Assembly: GCA_945643635.1 (NCBI GenBank)
Contig: CALZFC010000005.1
Coordinates: 3,023,001-3,087,000, forward strand
Reading direction: 5' to 3'
From: Allodiplogaster sudhausi
Taxonomy: Eukaryota; Nematoda; Chromadorea; Rhabditida; Diplogasteridae
Length of the DNA stretch: 64,000 nucleotides
Shown: one piece after another, positions 1 through 11,861 of the stretch
How positions within the stretch are numbered: the first letter of the stretch is position 1
How the letters are laid out: each line of letters starts with the position of its first letter
Translations under genes and position numbers: made by a program
The notes under the pieces: generated by a model
What the model saw: the letters and a program-made list of their open reading frames with translations, nothing else
What the model was told of the DNA's origin: nothing
The model's database searches: none

Positions 1-351
1 AAGGATGTATATTCTACTTTGATTGATAACATATATCGTTTAAAGGAGTTCGAGTTCGCCTGCGAAATCGCTGATGAATCGGAATCTCAGCGGCCACACT
101 CTCCTCGCTAATTCTCCACTGGTCGAAGCATCCGCGCAGCGTTTGTATGTACTGTATGTTGATAAATTAATATAATTAAATCTTGCAGAGAATATCTTTG
201 CGCCGAAACTTCTGCGCAACCTCTCCTCTCCAAAGAACATTGAGCAGGCGGTGTGAAGCTGTCGAATAATTACTTGAGAGCGATATTTCGTCACTAAATT
301 ATAAGAAACCTTACATCGCTCAGACAAAAAATGACGAAAGCGAATATTTAG

Positions 352-1081
352 ATGACCGCGAGAGAACGCCTCGCTGCCCTTTCGTCTCGCATTGCAGTTG
401 ACCATGCTGCTATCGACTCCGCACCCTTCCAGCTCGTTAAGGGCACTTCTCTCTATAAGGTTTACCGCATTCTCGTCTAACTCTCTTTTCTTCCCTCTCT
501 CTTTCTCTATTTTCTCTCTCCCTCTCTTTCTATTTCTCTTTTTCTTTCTTTCTACTTTTCTCTCTTTCTATATCTCTCTCCAGACTCACACTCTCTTCTC
601 TCTGCTCGCTCTAAGCCATGCTTATGTCACCGACCGCGGTCGCCTTGTGGGCGTCGTGCCACTGAAGGAGGTCAGTGACTATTACTAAACCAGAAGCAAC
701 TAGCTAATAGAATAAAAGAACTTATTTGTGGAAAGTGCCGTCTCGATCTGTTCAGCTGCGCAATACCTTCGGGCAGATCTACCTGAAGGGTGCTCTGCTG
801 CCGCGGCGGCGGGCGCGTACTCATTCCAGACTCGCGGCGGCTAACCATAAGAAGGCCGCGGCTGCTGCTTCTGCTCTCGGAGATGGCGACCTCATCACAG
901 CAGACAAGACAACCGGTTTGATCTACTTCATATGTAACTTTAATTTCCTTAAATTAAATATATGTATAAATCGTCTTCAGATGTTGATGCTTCTCGAGAA
1001 GGAGTTTCGCTACAGCGACTGAATGGTTGTAGTCCACTTATAACTTCAGTTCTTTCCCGCTTCTCTAAGACATCGGACTAG
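352..1081 (+). CDS. CLC-type chloride channel, C-terminal CBS part (5' end outside window)
   Basis: This is the last part of a voltage-gated chloride channel of the CLC (nematode CLH) family, a plasma-membrane protein. Exons at 352-459, 584-670, 756-915 and 981-1081 splice in phase and end in TAG. They encode the second CBS domain, with [13 protein letters not shown], then [19 protein letters not shown], then a basic and alanine-rich tail. The first two exons are 108 and 87 nt, exactly the lengths of the matching exons in the complete paralog at 18971-26625, and the proteins are nearly identical there. The tail differs: this copy is longer, with SRLAAANHKKAAAAASALG. No exon is seen in 1-351, so the channel part must lie left of the window. 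The final short exon rests on phase only. An alternative reading of it would stop at about 1021. Confidence 0.85.
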
Positions 1082-1484
1082 TACAAAGTGTAATATTTTA
1101 TGCATACAAACACATGGGAAGACACCAGTGAATGTCACCAGTGAAACAGGCAGCAGAATGATACTAATTTCAAGAACTATGTATTCTAGAAGTCGCATAT
1201 TCTACTAGAAAATCACAGCAAATTTTGTATCTCTCAATGGCAACTGAATGGTATACCTGCATCCGTGCAGATAAACGTGTGATATATGTTTTGAGGCACG
1301 AACCCGTACTAAAACATGCAAAATACTTTAGAACTACTACATACATATCATTATTAATGACAACCCTGTGTGTTTAATGAACATATCCTTTGAAAACAGT
1401 GATCGAGTTGTTGAAAGGAGCTCCGTCAATGAGAACCTGAATGAGTAATCTTTAATTACCATTGTGTGCGTATAAAAGATTCAT
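1082..1484. other. Intergenic, tail-to-tail 3' flanks
   Basis: A 400-bp AT-rich spacer between the convergent chloride channel and glycosyltransferase genes. It holds the 3' untranslated sequence of both. I see no other feature. Confidence 0.6.
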
Positions 1485-4400
1485 TTAGAAAGTTAGAGAA
1501 AGAATAAAATGATAAAACAAAACCTCGATGAATGTCCTGAGAACAGAGTTGCAGAACTTATCCTTTTGATCTGGGATTCTAGCGTAGCCACTCATCTTTA
1601 CAGGATGAAGGAGAACCTTGACAAAAAGAATATCAATGCAAGAATGAGTATTCTCAAGTTACCTTGGAGGCGTTCACGTATTTTTCCCATTGGCCACGCG
1701 AGCCACCCCACAGGAAAGTTTGTGACGGCCGCCAACTGAAATAGATTTTTATTTTATTATACATATTTTCATTTCCTAATTTTAAAGACTCGCCTGATAT
1801 GCGGAATTGTGTGGAGAAACTTGTTCACGGCGATTTCATGAAACAGTTCTCCCTCGTAGAACATCTAAATAGAAACTAAAGTTAGCTTATTCGAGAACGC
1901 GTGCTGGTAAAGTTAGTGAAAATATGTACATATCTCGTATGTACCTCCATGACTTGGTAGTGGTGCGACATGTTTGCGATTGGGACATAATACCAGTCAG
2001 CTACCGCCCAGCCATCCAGGGTCGTGAACTCTTTCAGGGCCTCTTCAGTGGAGTTTGAAGCAGTGAAATTCATTCGATAGAGCTGAAAAGTTGAATACTT
2101 CTTGATAGTTACTCCTGGAGGATAGTTTTTGTGGTTTCTTGTATGTTCGTGTTGTGAACTGACTCCGTCTGCATATCTCACGAGTGTCGCCTGTTTCTCC
2201 GAGTCTTTCGCGTACTTGACTCGGTAGAGGTTGGCTGTTTCATTGGCTGCATTCATTCCAATGCTCATTCCCCACCTCAAAAAAACACTTTTATCCTGCT
2301 TTTATCTATCTGCCACAATAAAGTAGAAATGGCAGCCAAACTGACCATTGACCCCTCTGTCCCTCGTTGGCAATGCCAACGCAATGATTGATGATTCCAG
2401 CATCGAGTGGCTGCCAGAGATTGTAGATCAAATCGTCCGAGAACATCACGTAGCCTAAGAAAAAGATACTCGAGATCAATCTCATGTCAGACAAATTCTA
2501 AAATTGCTCTATTTTAAAATAGATTCCACCCCTCGCCCCCACTCAGCCTGATGCTACTTTCAAAAGTATCTTTAGAAAGTCGCCAACCATCGACATTCTG
2601 CAGTCTCATCTCATGGACACGATTCATGCAGATGTAGCCGAATTGTCCATACCTCATTTCTTGCCTTGAAATGTGGACGTAGCTTAACGGTGATCGTCGA
2701 GGTGGAAATCCGTCTGAAAGAACATAATCACCTTTCTCTGGAATTCGTCGTCGACCTCTACACATTTTGCATTACCTTCATCAATACTTTCTGGATAGAA
2801 GGAGCTGCAAAAGATTGTGTGTGCGAAGAAGGGCTGGTAGAGGCGCTGGAGGATGCCCATGTTCGCACCCCAGTTGAAGTTGTTCGTCAGGATCAGCACC
2901 TATCGAGAAAACATGTTCGTGAACGAATTGCGTTCTATTTAAGTAACAGAACCTGTCTGGTTTTCTGCATGATATTCTCTTGGAGCTGCCATCTTTCTGC
3001 TATTTTCTTGACGGGCGGGAAGCGTCCCTTCGTCCTTGGCATTGTTGTGCTTGTAGCGGATGTTTCATTTGACTCGTCAAATAACTCATCATCATAGTTG
3101 CTCAAATTATGGAATCCCATATCGGACCCGCACCAATCAGCGAGCTCGCCGAACATTTCAACCGCCCGCTCAGCTCGTTTGTAGGTCTTCAATCAAATAT
3201 CAGACTCATTTTTAAGTGGCCAGAAATTGATGAACCAACAGGTTCTTCGCTTGAAGCTGGCAGATCAAGATGGAGCTCAAGCTGGACTCGGCGACAATTC
3301 TTGAAGCGCTCCTTTAAAGAAGGCGGTCTATCGAGAAGTCTGCGTTAGGCAGATGTTAGGTTTATAACTGAATTATCTATTACTGAAATATATAATGTAT
3401 TTATTGAAAGTTATTCTCCTCACCGAATCGTCATCAAGTGGATAGTCCGTTGAGTTTTCATTTGGTTTCTTTAGAGGTGGCAGTTGGTATCTGTTCTCAT
3501 AAGCGGATTATTCATTGATTGTTATTTTCAGAAGAACCAAGTGTTCAGAATTTAGAAAGTTCAAACTGTTAGCTTGGAGAAGAATGGATTATTAGAAGAA
3601 TAGAATGAGTGGGGAAGCGAACGAACCCAATGGTCTCCAGATCGCGAAGCCAATGTCTTGTCAAGGCTGCGTCTGCCGCTCCCCAGAATTCCCGCTCGGC
3701 AAAGGCGTCTGCCAGGTCCACCATGCATTCCTATATTAACTTTTTAATGCTTTCTCTCCGCATCTACTGTATTTTCTTGTCAAAATTGGCAACCATATTT
3801 CATAATATATATTCAGTGTGTGCGAAGGAAACTATTCCATTCATTCTCCCTTCTCTCTTTCACGTGTTGAGTTTTGTATTGGAAGTGAGACTGTGCAAAT
3901 TAAAATCGCTTGTTGTGAAAGTAAGATAATATCCGTGTGGGAATTCAGAGTGGTGGCAGAGACAGCGAACCGCGAGTGTTTGTTTGTCGCACTCCCAGTT
4001 GTCTAGAAAGTCAATGATGGCGCCAGACTTGAGGTACACGTCACTGAAAGTGCACTAGGCTCTTTTCACAGGAGCATCATCGATATGACTAGCCTTTCGC
4101 TTTCAAAGTCCTTGAGATAGTCGTGAGCATTGCGAATCTGGATCGCGTTGACTGGAGTGAAGGCAATCTCAAAATAAACACATTTAGCCTCTTCATTGAA
4201 CGATTGCAAATTCTCCGGTATCGCACAGAAAAATGAAACTGAATGACCTCATCGCCCGCGAGATGCAGAATCTTCTGAGCAAAGAAGCTTCTCCAAATGT
4301 CAGTTGTGCGAAAAGAGACAGACGTCGGAAGGAAGAGAGTATGGAAAGCGCGGCGGGAGAAGAGAGTGTTCTGTGAGTTCCATGGAGAGTACGTGCCTGC

Positions 4401-5179
4401 AAGAGAGTCAGAGAAGTTACAATTTATTCCAGATAATTCTTTGAGAATAATAAGAGATGGAAACCACGGAACTTCTCACATTGCATTGCACTGAGAGAAA
4501 TATGAACTATAACAAAGAACATCTGTTGTTTATTCTGCTCCCGTATTTTTGGCAACCGCTTTTCTCGTTTCCTTTCTCTGCCAGAAGTGCACACAAACCT
4601 CTGGCGAGCGTGACGGGTGGCATAATATTATTGAAGCGTTCGTCAAGCCCCTCCGTGCGATGGGCGTGGAGGAGACGGAAGACTGCATCGACATCCGGGT
4701 CATGGTGGACGAGGCCCTCAAGGCAAGGACAAACTCTCATCTTTCTTCAATCACATTTTGAAGAACACAATTGTCATTTACTCGTTTTCTAATGCTAAGT
4801 GCTCACCTGCTGAACGGCAGCTCGCACGTGTTTAGTACAGAGACGGAGAGAGTCGTTGGCGGGCGAGTAAGACTAAGGATACAGAGAACTTAAGTTAACA
4901 CTCTAATCTGCACGTTGACTGGAAACCTTGATGTGTTCGAGTGGAAATCCCCTCGGCCACATTTCTCGCTGGCCAGCAAAGTAATAGGGATTGAAGAGGC
5001 GACTACTAAACATGAGAGAACATATTCTATGCTGACTCGAAGAAAGAAAAAAAGCTTCATGCTAACCTCGAAGAGTTCGCCTCAATTTCCGACAAATGGA
5101 AACGCAGGCCAGAGACTTCGTCTTCGTAGTCGAACTGCTTGAGGCCTTTCCCTAAACGAAGGGATAATATTCTCGCCTC

Positions 5180-5210
<31 letters not shown>

Positions 5211-6239
5211 GGAGAGAGAAAGAGAGAGAAAGATATGACTGAGAGTTGTTCACCAAACGGTTTGTTGTCGTCGTCAGTGTCGTAGATCCACTTGGCTCCA
5301 TTCTGGATGGCGTAGAGGTATCCGATGTTCTTTCTCGTGTAGCTGCCAAAGGGCGTATCCGAGAGGATACGGTAGCCAAGTTCCTCTTGCTTTTCAACGG
5401 ATAGGAAGTGCACATCTGCGAAAGCACATATTGTAATGTGAGATATTCTACTCCATATACATATGTATGTCATGTCAATGACCTTTAAGTATTATTAAAT
5501 TAAATGAGCCCTGACTTCCCGGTGAAAGGGGTGCAAGAAGATCTTGAACATGACTATGGCAAGCATTACATTACTCAAAATGTCTGCTTAGCTGGAGGGA
5601 TTCCGAGGCACTATTTTATTTGGTCCTTTTCTGTGCGAGAGGTCTTCGCATCATTACTTTACAGAAGGAGAAAACAAGGTAAATGTTGTAGATGTCTCAT
5701 TTGTTATTCTGGGAAGCATAATGATCACACCTGAGAAAACAGTGATTTGGCTTATGGCGATGGGATATGGGCTGGATCGGCACGAAAAAAAAAAAATTAA
5801 CCAGGGAGATGCCATTCTGCGGGTGTTTTCTTGTCACCAACGACAACGAGAGTCCAGTCTGGAGACGCAGCGAGTCCCTAGGAAAGGAGAACATTTAGAA
5901 TGATTGATTAGGGAAAACGTGTATGAAGGAAATCTGGATTAACAAAATGACCGCAATAAATCTGTTGACCAAAAGTAGAAACCTTAACATCCTCGGTTGG
6001 CAATTGGATTGAAGTAACGACAATCCACTTCTCAGTCCGTTTTCCTGTTGCTGTCCTATGAAAAGGAAAGATTATTTAATTTTCATAAGAGCGGGAGACA
6101 GGAGAAAAAACCTTATGCCACGATGCTTAACACTTGGAGAAGAGAAGTGGTCAAGGTCGAGATGTTCATAGAAGATTCCGTAGGTCAGCAACACCACAAA
6201 CAGGGTGACGCAGCATCCAAAGCGATATTTTTGCAGCAT
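1485..6239 (-). CDS. DUF288/STELLO-type glycosyltransferase
   Basis: A multi-exon gene for a Golgi-type II membrane protein of the DUF288 family, named STELLO in plants. Start chosen at 6239 (MLQKYRFGCCVTLFVVLLTY), giving a short cytoplasmic tail and a signal anchor. Domain landmarks in order are KWIVVTSIQLPTEDVK, DWTLVVVGDKKTPAEWHLP, IGYLYAIQNGAKWIYDTDDD (acidic, likely metal or nucleotide-sugar binding), REMWPRGFPLEHIK, GLVHHDPDVDAVFRLLHAHR, YSPWNSQNTLFSRRAFHTLF and TTDIWRSFFAQKIL. A second half follows, with VLILTNNFNWGANMGILQRL, YVMFSDDLIYNLWQPLD and VLLHPVKMSGYARIPDQKDK before the stop. The intron after KPFG carries a (CT)n microsatellite. One intron near 1793 starts with GC. The family and the two-part layout are clear. 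The exact donor sugar and acceptor cannot be told from sequence. Confidence 0.85.
1792..1793 (-). other. GC splice donor (GC-AG intron)
   Basis: On the minus strand the exon ending HTIPHI reaches CAG followed by gcgagt instead of GT. Splicing here to the exon beginning TTGGCGG restores the frame (ISWRPSQTFLWGG), which fits the family. Confidence 0.6.
5182..5235. repeat. (GA)n microsatellite in glycosyltransferase intron
   Basis: An interrupted GA run on the plus strand, so a CT run on the coding strand. It sits just inside the intron after the DTDDDNKPFG exon. Confidence 0.9.
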
Positions 6240-7524
6240 CTCAAATATTCTCTGAATTGACTGAACTGAGATTTTTTCTACTGTTAAGTTTAACTCATAA
6301 AAATTTACAAAAGAAAGAATAAATAGCATTTAGATAGCCTTACAGGGTATATTGACAGTATCAAATGGAAGGGGCGAGCTAACAGATATGTATGTACATA
6401 TACATTGTCATGTCCCTACAAACGCGTGACAAGCGATTCACCTGAATTAGAATTAAGCAATAATAGGAATAATCAATGGGGATCATGAACAATGACTTCA
6501 CCAATACAATAAAGGGGAACAAGAACTGAATTAACAATCACCAAACATAATTTTCTAACAATCCATGTTTCTTCATATGTATATGTATGTTGAACAATGA
6601 GATCATATGCAAAACTTTATAATGTATGGAATAAATAAGGAAAATTCGGAAGCAGCACAACTTAATCCGTTCGACCGGATATTATGCTAGATTGTGGAAT
6701 AGTGAAGAAAAATCAGGGGGCTCGAGGCAGAAGGAGTATTCTCTCTCGCCATCTCGACTGTCGTTTCAGCTGGCGGAGTGGGGGAGGTGGGCTGTCCTTA
6801 TGCTTGGGGGAAGAGTGTGCATTCAGAGAGACGCAGATGACAGAAGACTCTCTATAGCCGATGCGTGCAACAACAACCCGTGGCTTTGTACAAAGTTGGA
6901 GCACCAATAATCATTCATATTGTTCACACATTTTGGACAGTGTGAACGTAGCAAGTTTTTGTCCCGGGACTACGAGAGTTGAGAGGCTTTTAGAGTGCTC
7001 GTAACAACTAGAGACCCACCATGCGCGTTGCTAAGAAACTTTGAACATTCCAGATACTTAGTCGTGGTCTATTTTCGGACGGTAGTTTTGGAACCTTTAC
7101 CCTTGGTATTAAAGTGAAATAATTTGTATCAACTTGCATTTTTTTCACCCGAAGTAATAGGAATCAAAAAATTATTAATTGGCAAAGTTCCAACTTATTA
7201 TTAGCTATTTTTTAAAGCCTTACTATTATTAGATGGTTTTGTATTACGACTTGGCACGAATAGCTCTTTTTCAGAACTTTGTGATCTAATAAACGAAGGG
7301 AAATCCTAGTTTTTCGATGCTTTCCGGGGGATCAGAAGGGATATTTTCTTTGCATATCTAAAACATGTTCTATTTTGCTTCCTGATCGGGAGTCTATACA
7401 CCCCTCAGAAGGCCAAGTTGAATAAAACCACACAAAATTCCTGTCGAGAAATCTGAGCCGAGACTCACGAACCTTTAAGAAAAAAATTGTCTCTCTAGAC
7501 TAAATCACTCTTGACTAATATTGT
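6240..7524. other. Intergenic, no gene seen
   Basis: Upstream flank of the glycosyltransferase gene. A 72-codon reading frame at 6692-6910 and its antisense have no recognisable protein and no good splice context. I see nothing else supportable. Confidence 0.5.
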
Positions 7525-7592
7525 AATGGCGGAGGAGCGCCTTCCGCGGTGTTATTCCACTCGACGATGATGCAGTCGTTGTTCGTGTCCTA
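7525..7592 (-). pseudogene. MSP pseudogene exon 3 remnant
   Basis: The minus-strand translation DTNNDCIIVEWNNTAEGA aligns with [19 protein letters not shown] of the intact MSP. It is preceded on the minus strand by ccactag, at the position of the acceptor. It lies left of the transposon and shows that the MSP copy was interrupted. Confidence 0.88.
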
Positions 7593-7620
7593 GTGGAATT
7601 AATTATTTAAAGAGATTGCT

Positions 7621-7624
7621 TTAA
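7621..7624. repeat. TTAA target-site duplication, left
   Basis: TTAA directly outside the left inverted repeat. It is matched by TTAA at 12592-12595. Confidence 0.8.
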
Positions 7625-8441
7625 GACACCCTGTCTGTAAGGGTCGATCTGCACCCTGTACTAGGAAATTTTTGATTTTTAAATTTGATGAAAACTTGAT
7701 CATTTGTACTACTCGACATGCTCTTTAAAATGGTATAATCGTGATTTCGAAAAAAAAATTTTCTTTCGAGATAATAGCGCTTTAAAGTCAAAATTTCGGT
7801 GCCCACAAATCAGTTATTTTTTAATATTTTTGAAATCTCTTTTTTCAGTAGATAGCTCTTATTATTCTCTTTAAAGAAGGTCGCGGTGACGTTTCCTGAA
7901 AATAACTTTTAAGCTGCAAAAATCGCAAAAAATTATTTGAGAAGTGGGTTTTTCGGGTTTTTCAGGCCAAAACACCCCAGTGCTCAAGGTAAGAAGTATA
8001 TAAATTTGCTACAAAATAGCAAAGTTTAAAAAAAATCGAAGGGTATGTGTTTTGGGTATTTGCACTTAAGTAACGATATTCAACCTCTAAACTACCATGC
8101 AAGAGGTCCGGGTTCGATCCCCGGTCGGGGCAAAGGTTTTGCAATGTTTTGTAAGCAAGCAAAAAGCATATTTTCGGTCGGAAATTGATGGTTATTCATC
8201 TTATAGCTCGATATCCTTGTTCAAACATTCTATGTTTTACCAACAGACAACATATTTTCATTATGCGCTTTCTGCACTTTATTATGCACGATTTCATCTC
8301 GTCAGGCCAGGCTCTCGGTGGAGTTGTAGCCGGTCGAATGATATATATATACTTGTATTGTGACACCGGGTCTGCCCATGACGGTATTACTACTCGGCTT
8401 CTTAGATGTAGCTTTATCACTTACTTAGTCGATAGGAAGGT
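7625..8441 (+). repeat. Left inverted repeat, outer part
   Basis: Pairs with about 11720-12591. Open frames within it, such as those at 8097-8490, recur in mirror image in the other arm and are not genes. Confidence 0.88.
8096..8132 (+). other. tRNA 3'-half-like segment (T arm with B-box) in left arm
   Basis: A T-stem/loop of CCGGG TTCGATC CCCGG is followed by an acceptor-like TCGGGGC and A. No matching 5' acceptor strand, D arm or proper anticodon stem lies upstream, so it is not a working tRNA. It may be a tRNA fragment or an internal Pol III B-box. The mirrored copy is at about 12060-12097. Confidence 0.6.
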
Positions 8442-10945
8442 TTACGTCTTGACCGTGATAAGTACCCTCCGTATATACGTTCTCTCTTAGATCATAAGAC
8501 AATTCTTTACTCTAAATTGAACTGTATGCCTGTTCGCACTGAATATTTACGAGTATGTGCTAAATTGTCTAGACTTGTAGCCAAGTTTAATTGTAATTAT
8601 GAAGCCGCCCTCATGAAGTCAAAAAAGAGACTTTATGCGTTCGTGGGTTGTAGACTAAAGAGAAAACCAGTAATCGGCGTTCTACGAGATGACTCTGATA
8701 CTATTTGCCTGGGAGACAGTAACAAAGCTTCTGCTTTTGGAAAGTTCTTTACATCTGTCTTTACCGTTGATGATTGTAATTCTCCAGTTTTCACTTCCCA
8801 TGTTCCCATCTCTCATTCTTTCTCTGATTTCTTAATTATGCCTTATATTGTAAAGAGAAACCTTCAAAAGCTTAAGTCGTCCCTCTCTTCCACAGCAGAT
8901 CCTGTCCCCCAGCTTGTATACAAGAATTGTGCACAGTCTCTTTGCACTCCTCTCAGTTATATCTTTAACTACTCTCTTATGCTTGGTCAAGTCCCATCTG
9001 CCTGGAAGAAAGGCATTGTTATACCGATTAATAAAATACCCTCTCCGTCATCCGTTAAAGATTTTCGCCCAATCACTCTTTCCCCTCCTCCTATCAAGGT
9101 TTTTGAACGATGTCTGCGTCCTGCCATTCTTCGTTGGTGCAATCTGTTCTCTATCATTCCACCTAGTCAGCATGGTTTTCGTTCACGCCGATCTGTCGAA
9201 TCTAATCTACTTGAATGTTCTACTGAATGGATAAGAGCAATAGACACAGGGTCATGTGTAAATATTTTATATTACGACTTTTGCAAGGCTTTCGATATAG
9301 TTTCCCATAGCAAACTGCTCATTAAACTTGAGAAATTTGGGTTTTCTGGAAATCTGCTGGCTTGGTTCCAGTCCTTCTTAACTGGTCGATCATTTCAGGT
9401 TAAAGTCGGTGATGCCCTCTCATCACCTTTTCAGGCTACAAGTGGAGTGCCTCAAGGCGCTGTACTATCTCCTCTCCTTTTCAATCTTTTTATTTCCGAT
9501 CTCCCTTCCATTCTCTCCCCTCTTCCTAGTGTTAAAATCTCTTCTTTCGCTGACGACATCAAAATGTACACCACGTTCAGCCCATCAGATTTACTCCCCT
9601 CTCAACAACTTTCGCAAGCAACCAGTCTATTTGAGGCCTACTGCCAAAAATGGCAGCTCCACATCGCACACAAAAAGTGCAATGTACTCCACCTAGGCAA
9701 AAATAACCCTCGATATCCTTACCTTGTCTCCCTCCAACCCCTTCCAACTCCTTTCGCTGTCTCTTCCTCAGCCATTCGAGATCTAGGTGTCTTAATGGAT
9801 TGTAGGCTCTCGTTCAAGGACCATATAGAGGCCGTATGCCGCCGTTCGCTAAACCTTGTCTTCAGTCTCTTTCGAATGCTCGTATCAAAAACTCCCGATA
9901 TTTACCTCTTCTGTTATAAATGTTATATTCTTCCAATTACTGAGTTCGCCTCTATTATCTGGTCTCCACATCAGACGGGTCTTATTAGACAAATTGAACG
10001 TATCCAACACATATTCACTAGACTTTTGTTCCTCCGTTGTGCCAAATCATTCGTTAATTTTAGAGATATTCCTTCCTATTCATGTCGCCTCTCTCTTTAT
10101 GAATTGCCGTCTCTTTTAGTAAGGCGTACACAGATTGATTTAGTATATACCTATAAGCTGTTGCATAATGCTATTGATATTCCTATCAGCAAATTCTTTA
10201 TTTTCAAGCCTACTAACGGTAGATGCTCGAAATATTCTTTCCACCTACCTAGAACAAGGCTATCTATTGCTGAACATTCCTTCTCTATAAGAGTGGCATC
10301 ATATTATTATAAGCTTCCTTTAATTGCGACATCCTCAACGAATGTCAAGAACTTTCGAAATATAATTAGTTCACTTCCTCTCTTGAATCTGTTTGACATC
10401 AAGATTCCCAATCAATAATTGATTTCCTATCGGTATATTTTCGTAATGGTCAACTAGTCCCACTTCGCTACCTTTCTAGATCCCTACTTCTACTTTTGCT
10501 AATTTTGTATTTATGCTAAATAATCTTTATATATATACATATACATGTTATAGTTACCCTCCCCCTCCTTCAGCAGCGGCTGGTCCCTCCATGCTGAGAT
10601 GTGCACTGCTCGCACACGTATGTCACTGGAGCCTGGTCACCTCCTCGGGACGTCGCGCACCCCGCATACATACCACACTTTGAACCTGCCAACCCCAGTA
10701 CGGTGTCGAGGAGCTCTGCTGCTGGCTGCATCAACCCAACCCCCAACCCTCCCCGCTCTTCATCAATTTACAATAGATCTTTCCTACAATTTGTTATTCT
10801 TCTTCTTCTTCTTCTTCCTTTCCACCGATTATTGCATTACATTTTTCTTCAAAACGCAATACTTGCATCTTGCAATCTTCTCGTTCTCAATCTCTTAATG
10901 TCGTCACATCTTAGTGATGTATTGAATAAATAAATAAATAAATAA
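8442..10945 (+). mobile_element. 5'-truncated non-LTR retrotransposon (jockey/CR1-like LINE)
   Basis: The left arm of the TTAA element stops at 8441 and resumes at 10946 exactly where the intact right arm is continuous. The 2.5 kb between them is therefore a later insertion. It carries a reverse transcriptase frame and ends in a run of AAAT/TAAA units, typical of a LINE 3' tail. The endonuclease part expected upstream is missing, so the copy is 5'-truncated. No clear target duplication is visible. Confidence 0.85.
8517..10418 (+). CDS. LINE reverse transcriptase ORF (endonuclease part missing)
   Basis: An uninterrupted 633-residue frame encoding the reverse transcriptase of a non-LTR retrotransposon. 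Visible RT motifs in order are DFRPITL (about residue 182), the SQHGFR region, YYDFCKAFD (first catalytic aspartate, about 251-259), TSGVPQGAVLSPLLFNLFIS (about 309-328) and SSFADDIKMY, the FADD form of the YADD catalytic box (about 342-351). A C-terminal region with RIQHIFTRLLF follows. The apurinic-type endonuclease domain that full-length jockey/CR1 ORF2 proteins have before the RT is absent. The frame is otherwise open, which suggests a recent insertion. Translation of this truncated copy is unproven. Confidence 0.88.
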   Translation: MNCMPVRTEYLRVCAKLSRLVAKFNCNYEAALMKSKKRLYAFVGCRLKRKPVIGVLRDDSDTICLGDSNKASAFGKFFTSVFTVDDCNSPVFTSHVPISHSFSDFLIMPYIVKRNLQKLKSSLSSTADPVPQLVYKNCAQSLCTPLSYIFNYSLMLGQVPSAWKKGIVIPINKIPSPSSVKDFRPITLSPPPIKVFERCLRPAILRWCNLFSIIPPSQHGFRSRRSVESNLLECSTEWIRAIDTGSCVNILYYDFCKAFDIVSHSKLLIKLEKFGFSGNLLAWFQSFLTGRSFQVKVGDALSSPFQATSGVPQGAVLSPLLFNLFISDLPSILSPLPSVKISSFADDIKMYTTFSPSDLLPSQQLSQATSLFEAYCQKWQLHIAHKKCNVLHLGKNNPRYPYLVSLQPLPTPFAVSSSAIRDLGVLMDCRLSFKDHIEAVCRRSLNLVFSLFRMLVSKTPDIYLFCYKCYILPITEFASIIWSPHQTGLIRQIERIQHIFTRLLFLRCAKSFVNFRDIPSYSCRLSLYELPSLLVRRTQIDLVYTYKLLHNAIDIPISKFFIFKPTNGRCSKYSFHLPRTRLSIAEHSFSIRVASYYYKLPLIATSSTNVKNFRNIISSLPLLNLFDIKIPNQ

Positions 10946-11055
10946 ATAGGGAATATAGCGGGGGGGGATGCGGTTCTCCAGCTTTCGCTCTTGGTCACAC
11001 AGGTCACGTATCTTCTTCACTTATGCCATGACTGGCATTGCTGGAGCTCAAAAGT
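10946..11055 (+). repeat. Left inverted repeat, inner part
   Basis: Continues the left arm after the LINE (gggaatatagcgg through ggagctcaaaagt). It pairs with 11602-11716 on the other strand. A G-run of 8 here faces a C-run of 12 there. Confidence 0.88.
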
Positions 11056-11601
11056 GAATTTTGAGCAATGAGCTATTTATGGCGCGGAATTATCGAATCA
11101 TTATAGCTAGGTGATTCGATAAGTTTAAGCATTTTTCAAGTCTCTTACGGTTGCTCATCGATGAAAAAATGTGTAGGGATTATTTTCAGAATAGGTCATC
11201 GTGGATGCGTCTGGGTGATGTTTGGGCAGACCCGTTCATGTCTACAGGCTCTTCATTCGAGAGCTATTCGGGTGATGAGGCTGTAAGATTTCTTATTGGA
11301 TCTGCCTTCTCAGATGAGTACTCAACATTGTTCTCTATCAGTTGTCTAAATTCGTCGAAGTCATTTGTCTTCAAAGAATCTAACCATAAGAGACCCAGCG
11401 AAGTTATCGCGATGGACTATTAGACCAAGTTTATCAATCGTTCTCTCTTCATGATGCCATCTCTAGAATTAATTAGCCCACCACTCAGCATACTAAGAGA
11501 ACACATATGTATGTATGTAAGATCGAGAGAGCTTCATCCCACTTGATACCTGCCGAGTCACCATCAATGCAAGCCCTTCATCCGGGGTCCTCCTTACTTT
11601 T
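11056..11601. other. Spacer between the arms, small ORF of unknown meaning
   Basis: A unique sequence of about 545 bp. The longest frame is 11151-11423 (+), 90 codons, containing DYFQNRSSWMRLGDVWADPF. I do not recognise it. It does not show a transposase motif and could be a captured fragment. Confidence 0.45.
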
Positions 11602-11805
11602 ACTTCTGAGCTCCAGCAATGCCAGTCATGGCATAAGGGAAGAAGATACGTGACCTGTGTGACCAAGAGCGAAAGCTGGAGAACCACATTCCCCCCCCCC
11701 CCGCTATATTCCCTATACCTTCCTATCGACAAAGTAAGTGATAAAGCTACATCTAAGAAGCCGAGTAGTAATACCGTCATGGGCAGACCCGGTGTCACAA
11801 TACAA

Positions 11806-11861
<56 letters not shown>

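Noticed and set aside
8096..8132. A complete tRNA gene
   Set aside because: Only the T arm and 3' acceptor are present; upstream sequence cannot form the acceptor, D and anticodon stems.
8097..8490. Overlapping 70-100-codon frames next to the LINE
   Set aside because: They recur in reverse in the other transposon arm (11795-12094) and include tRNA-like sequence; not genes.
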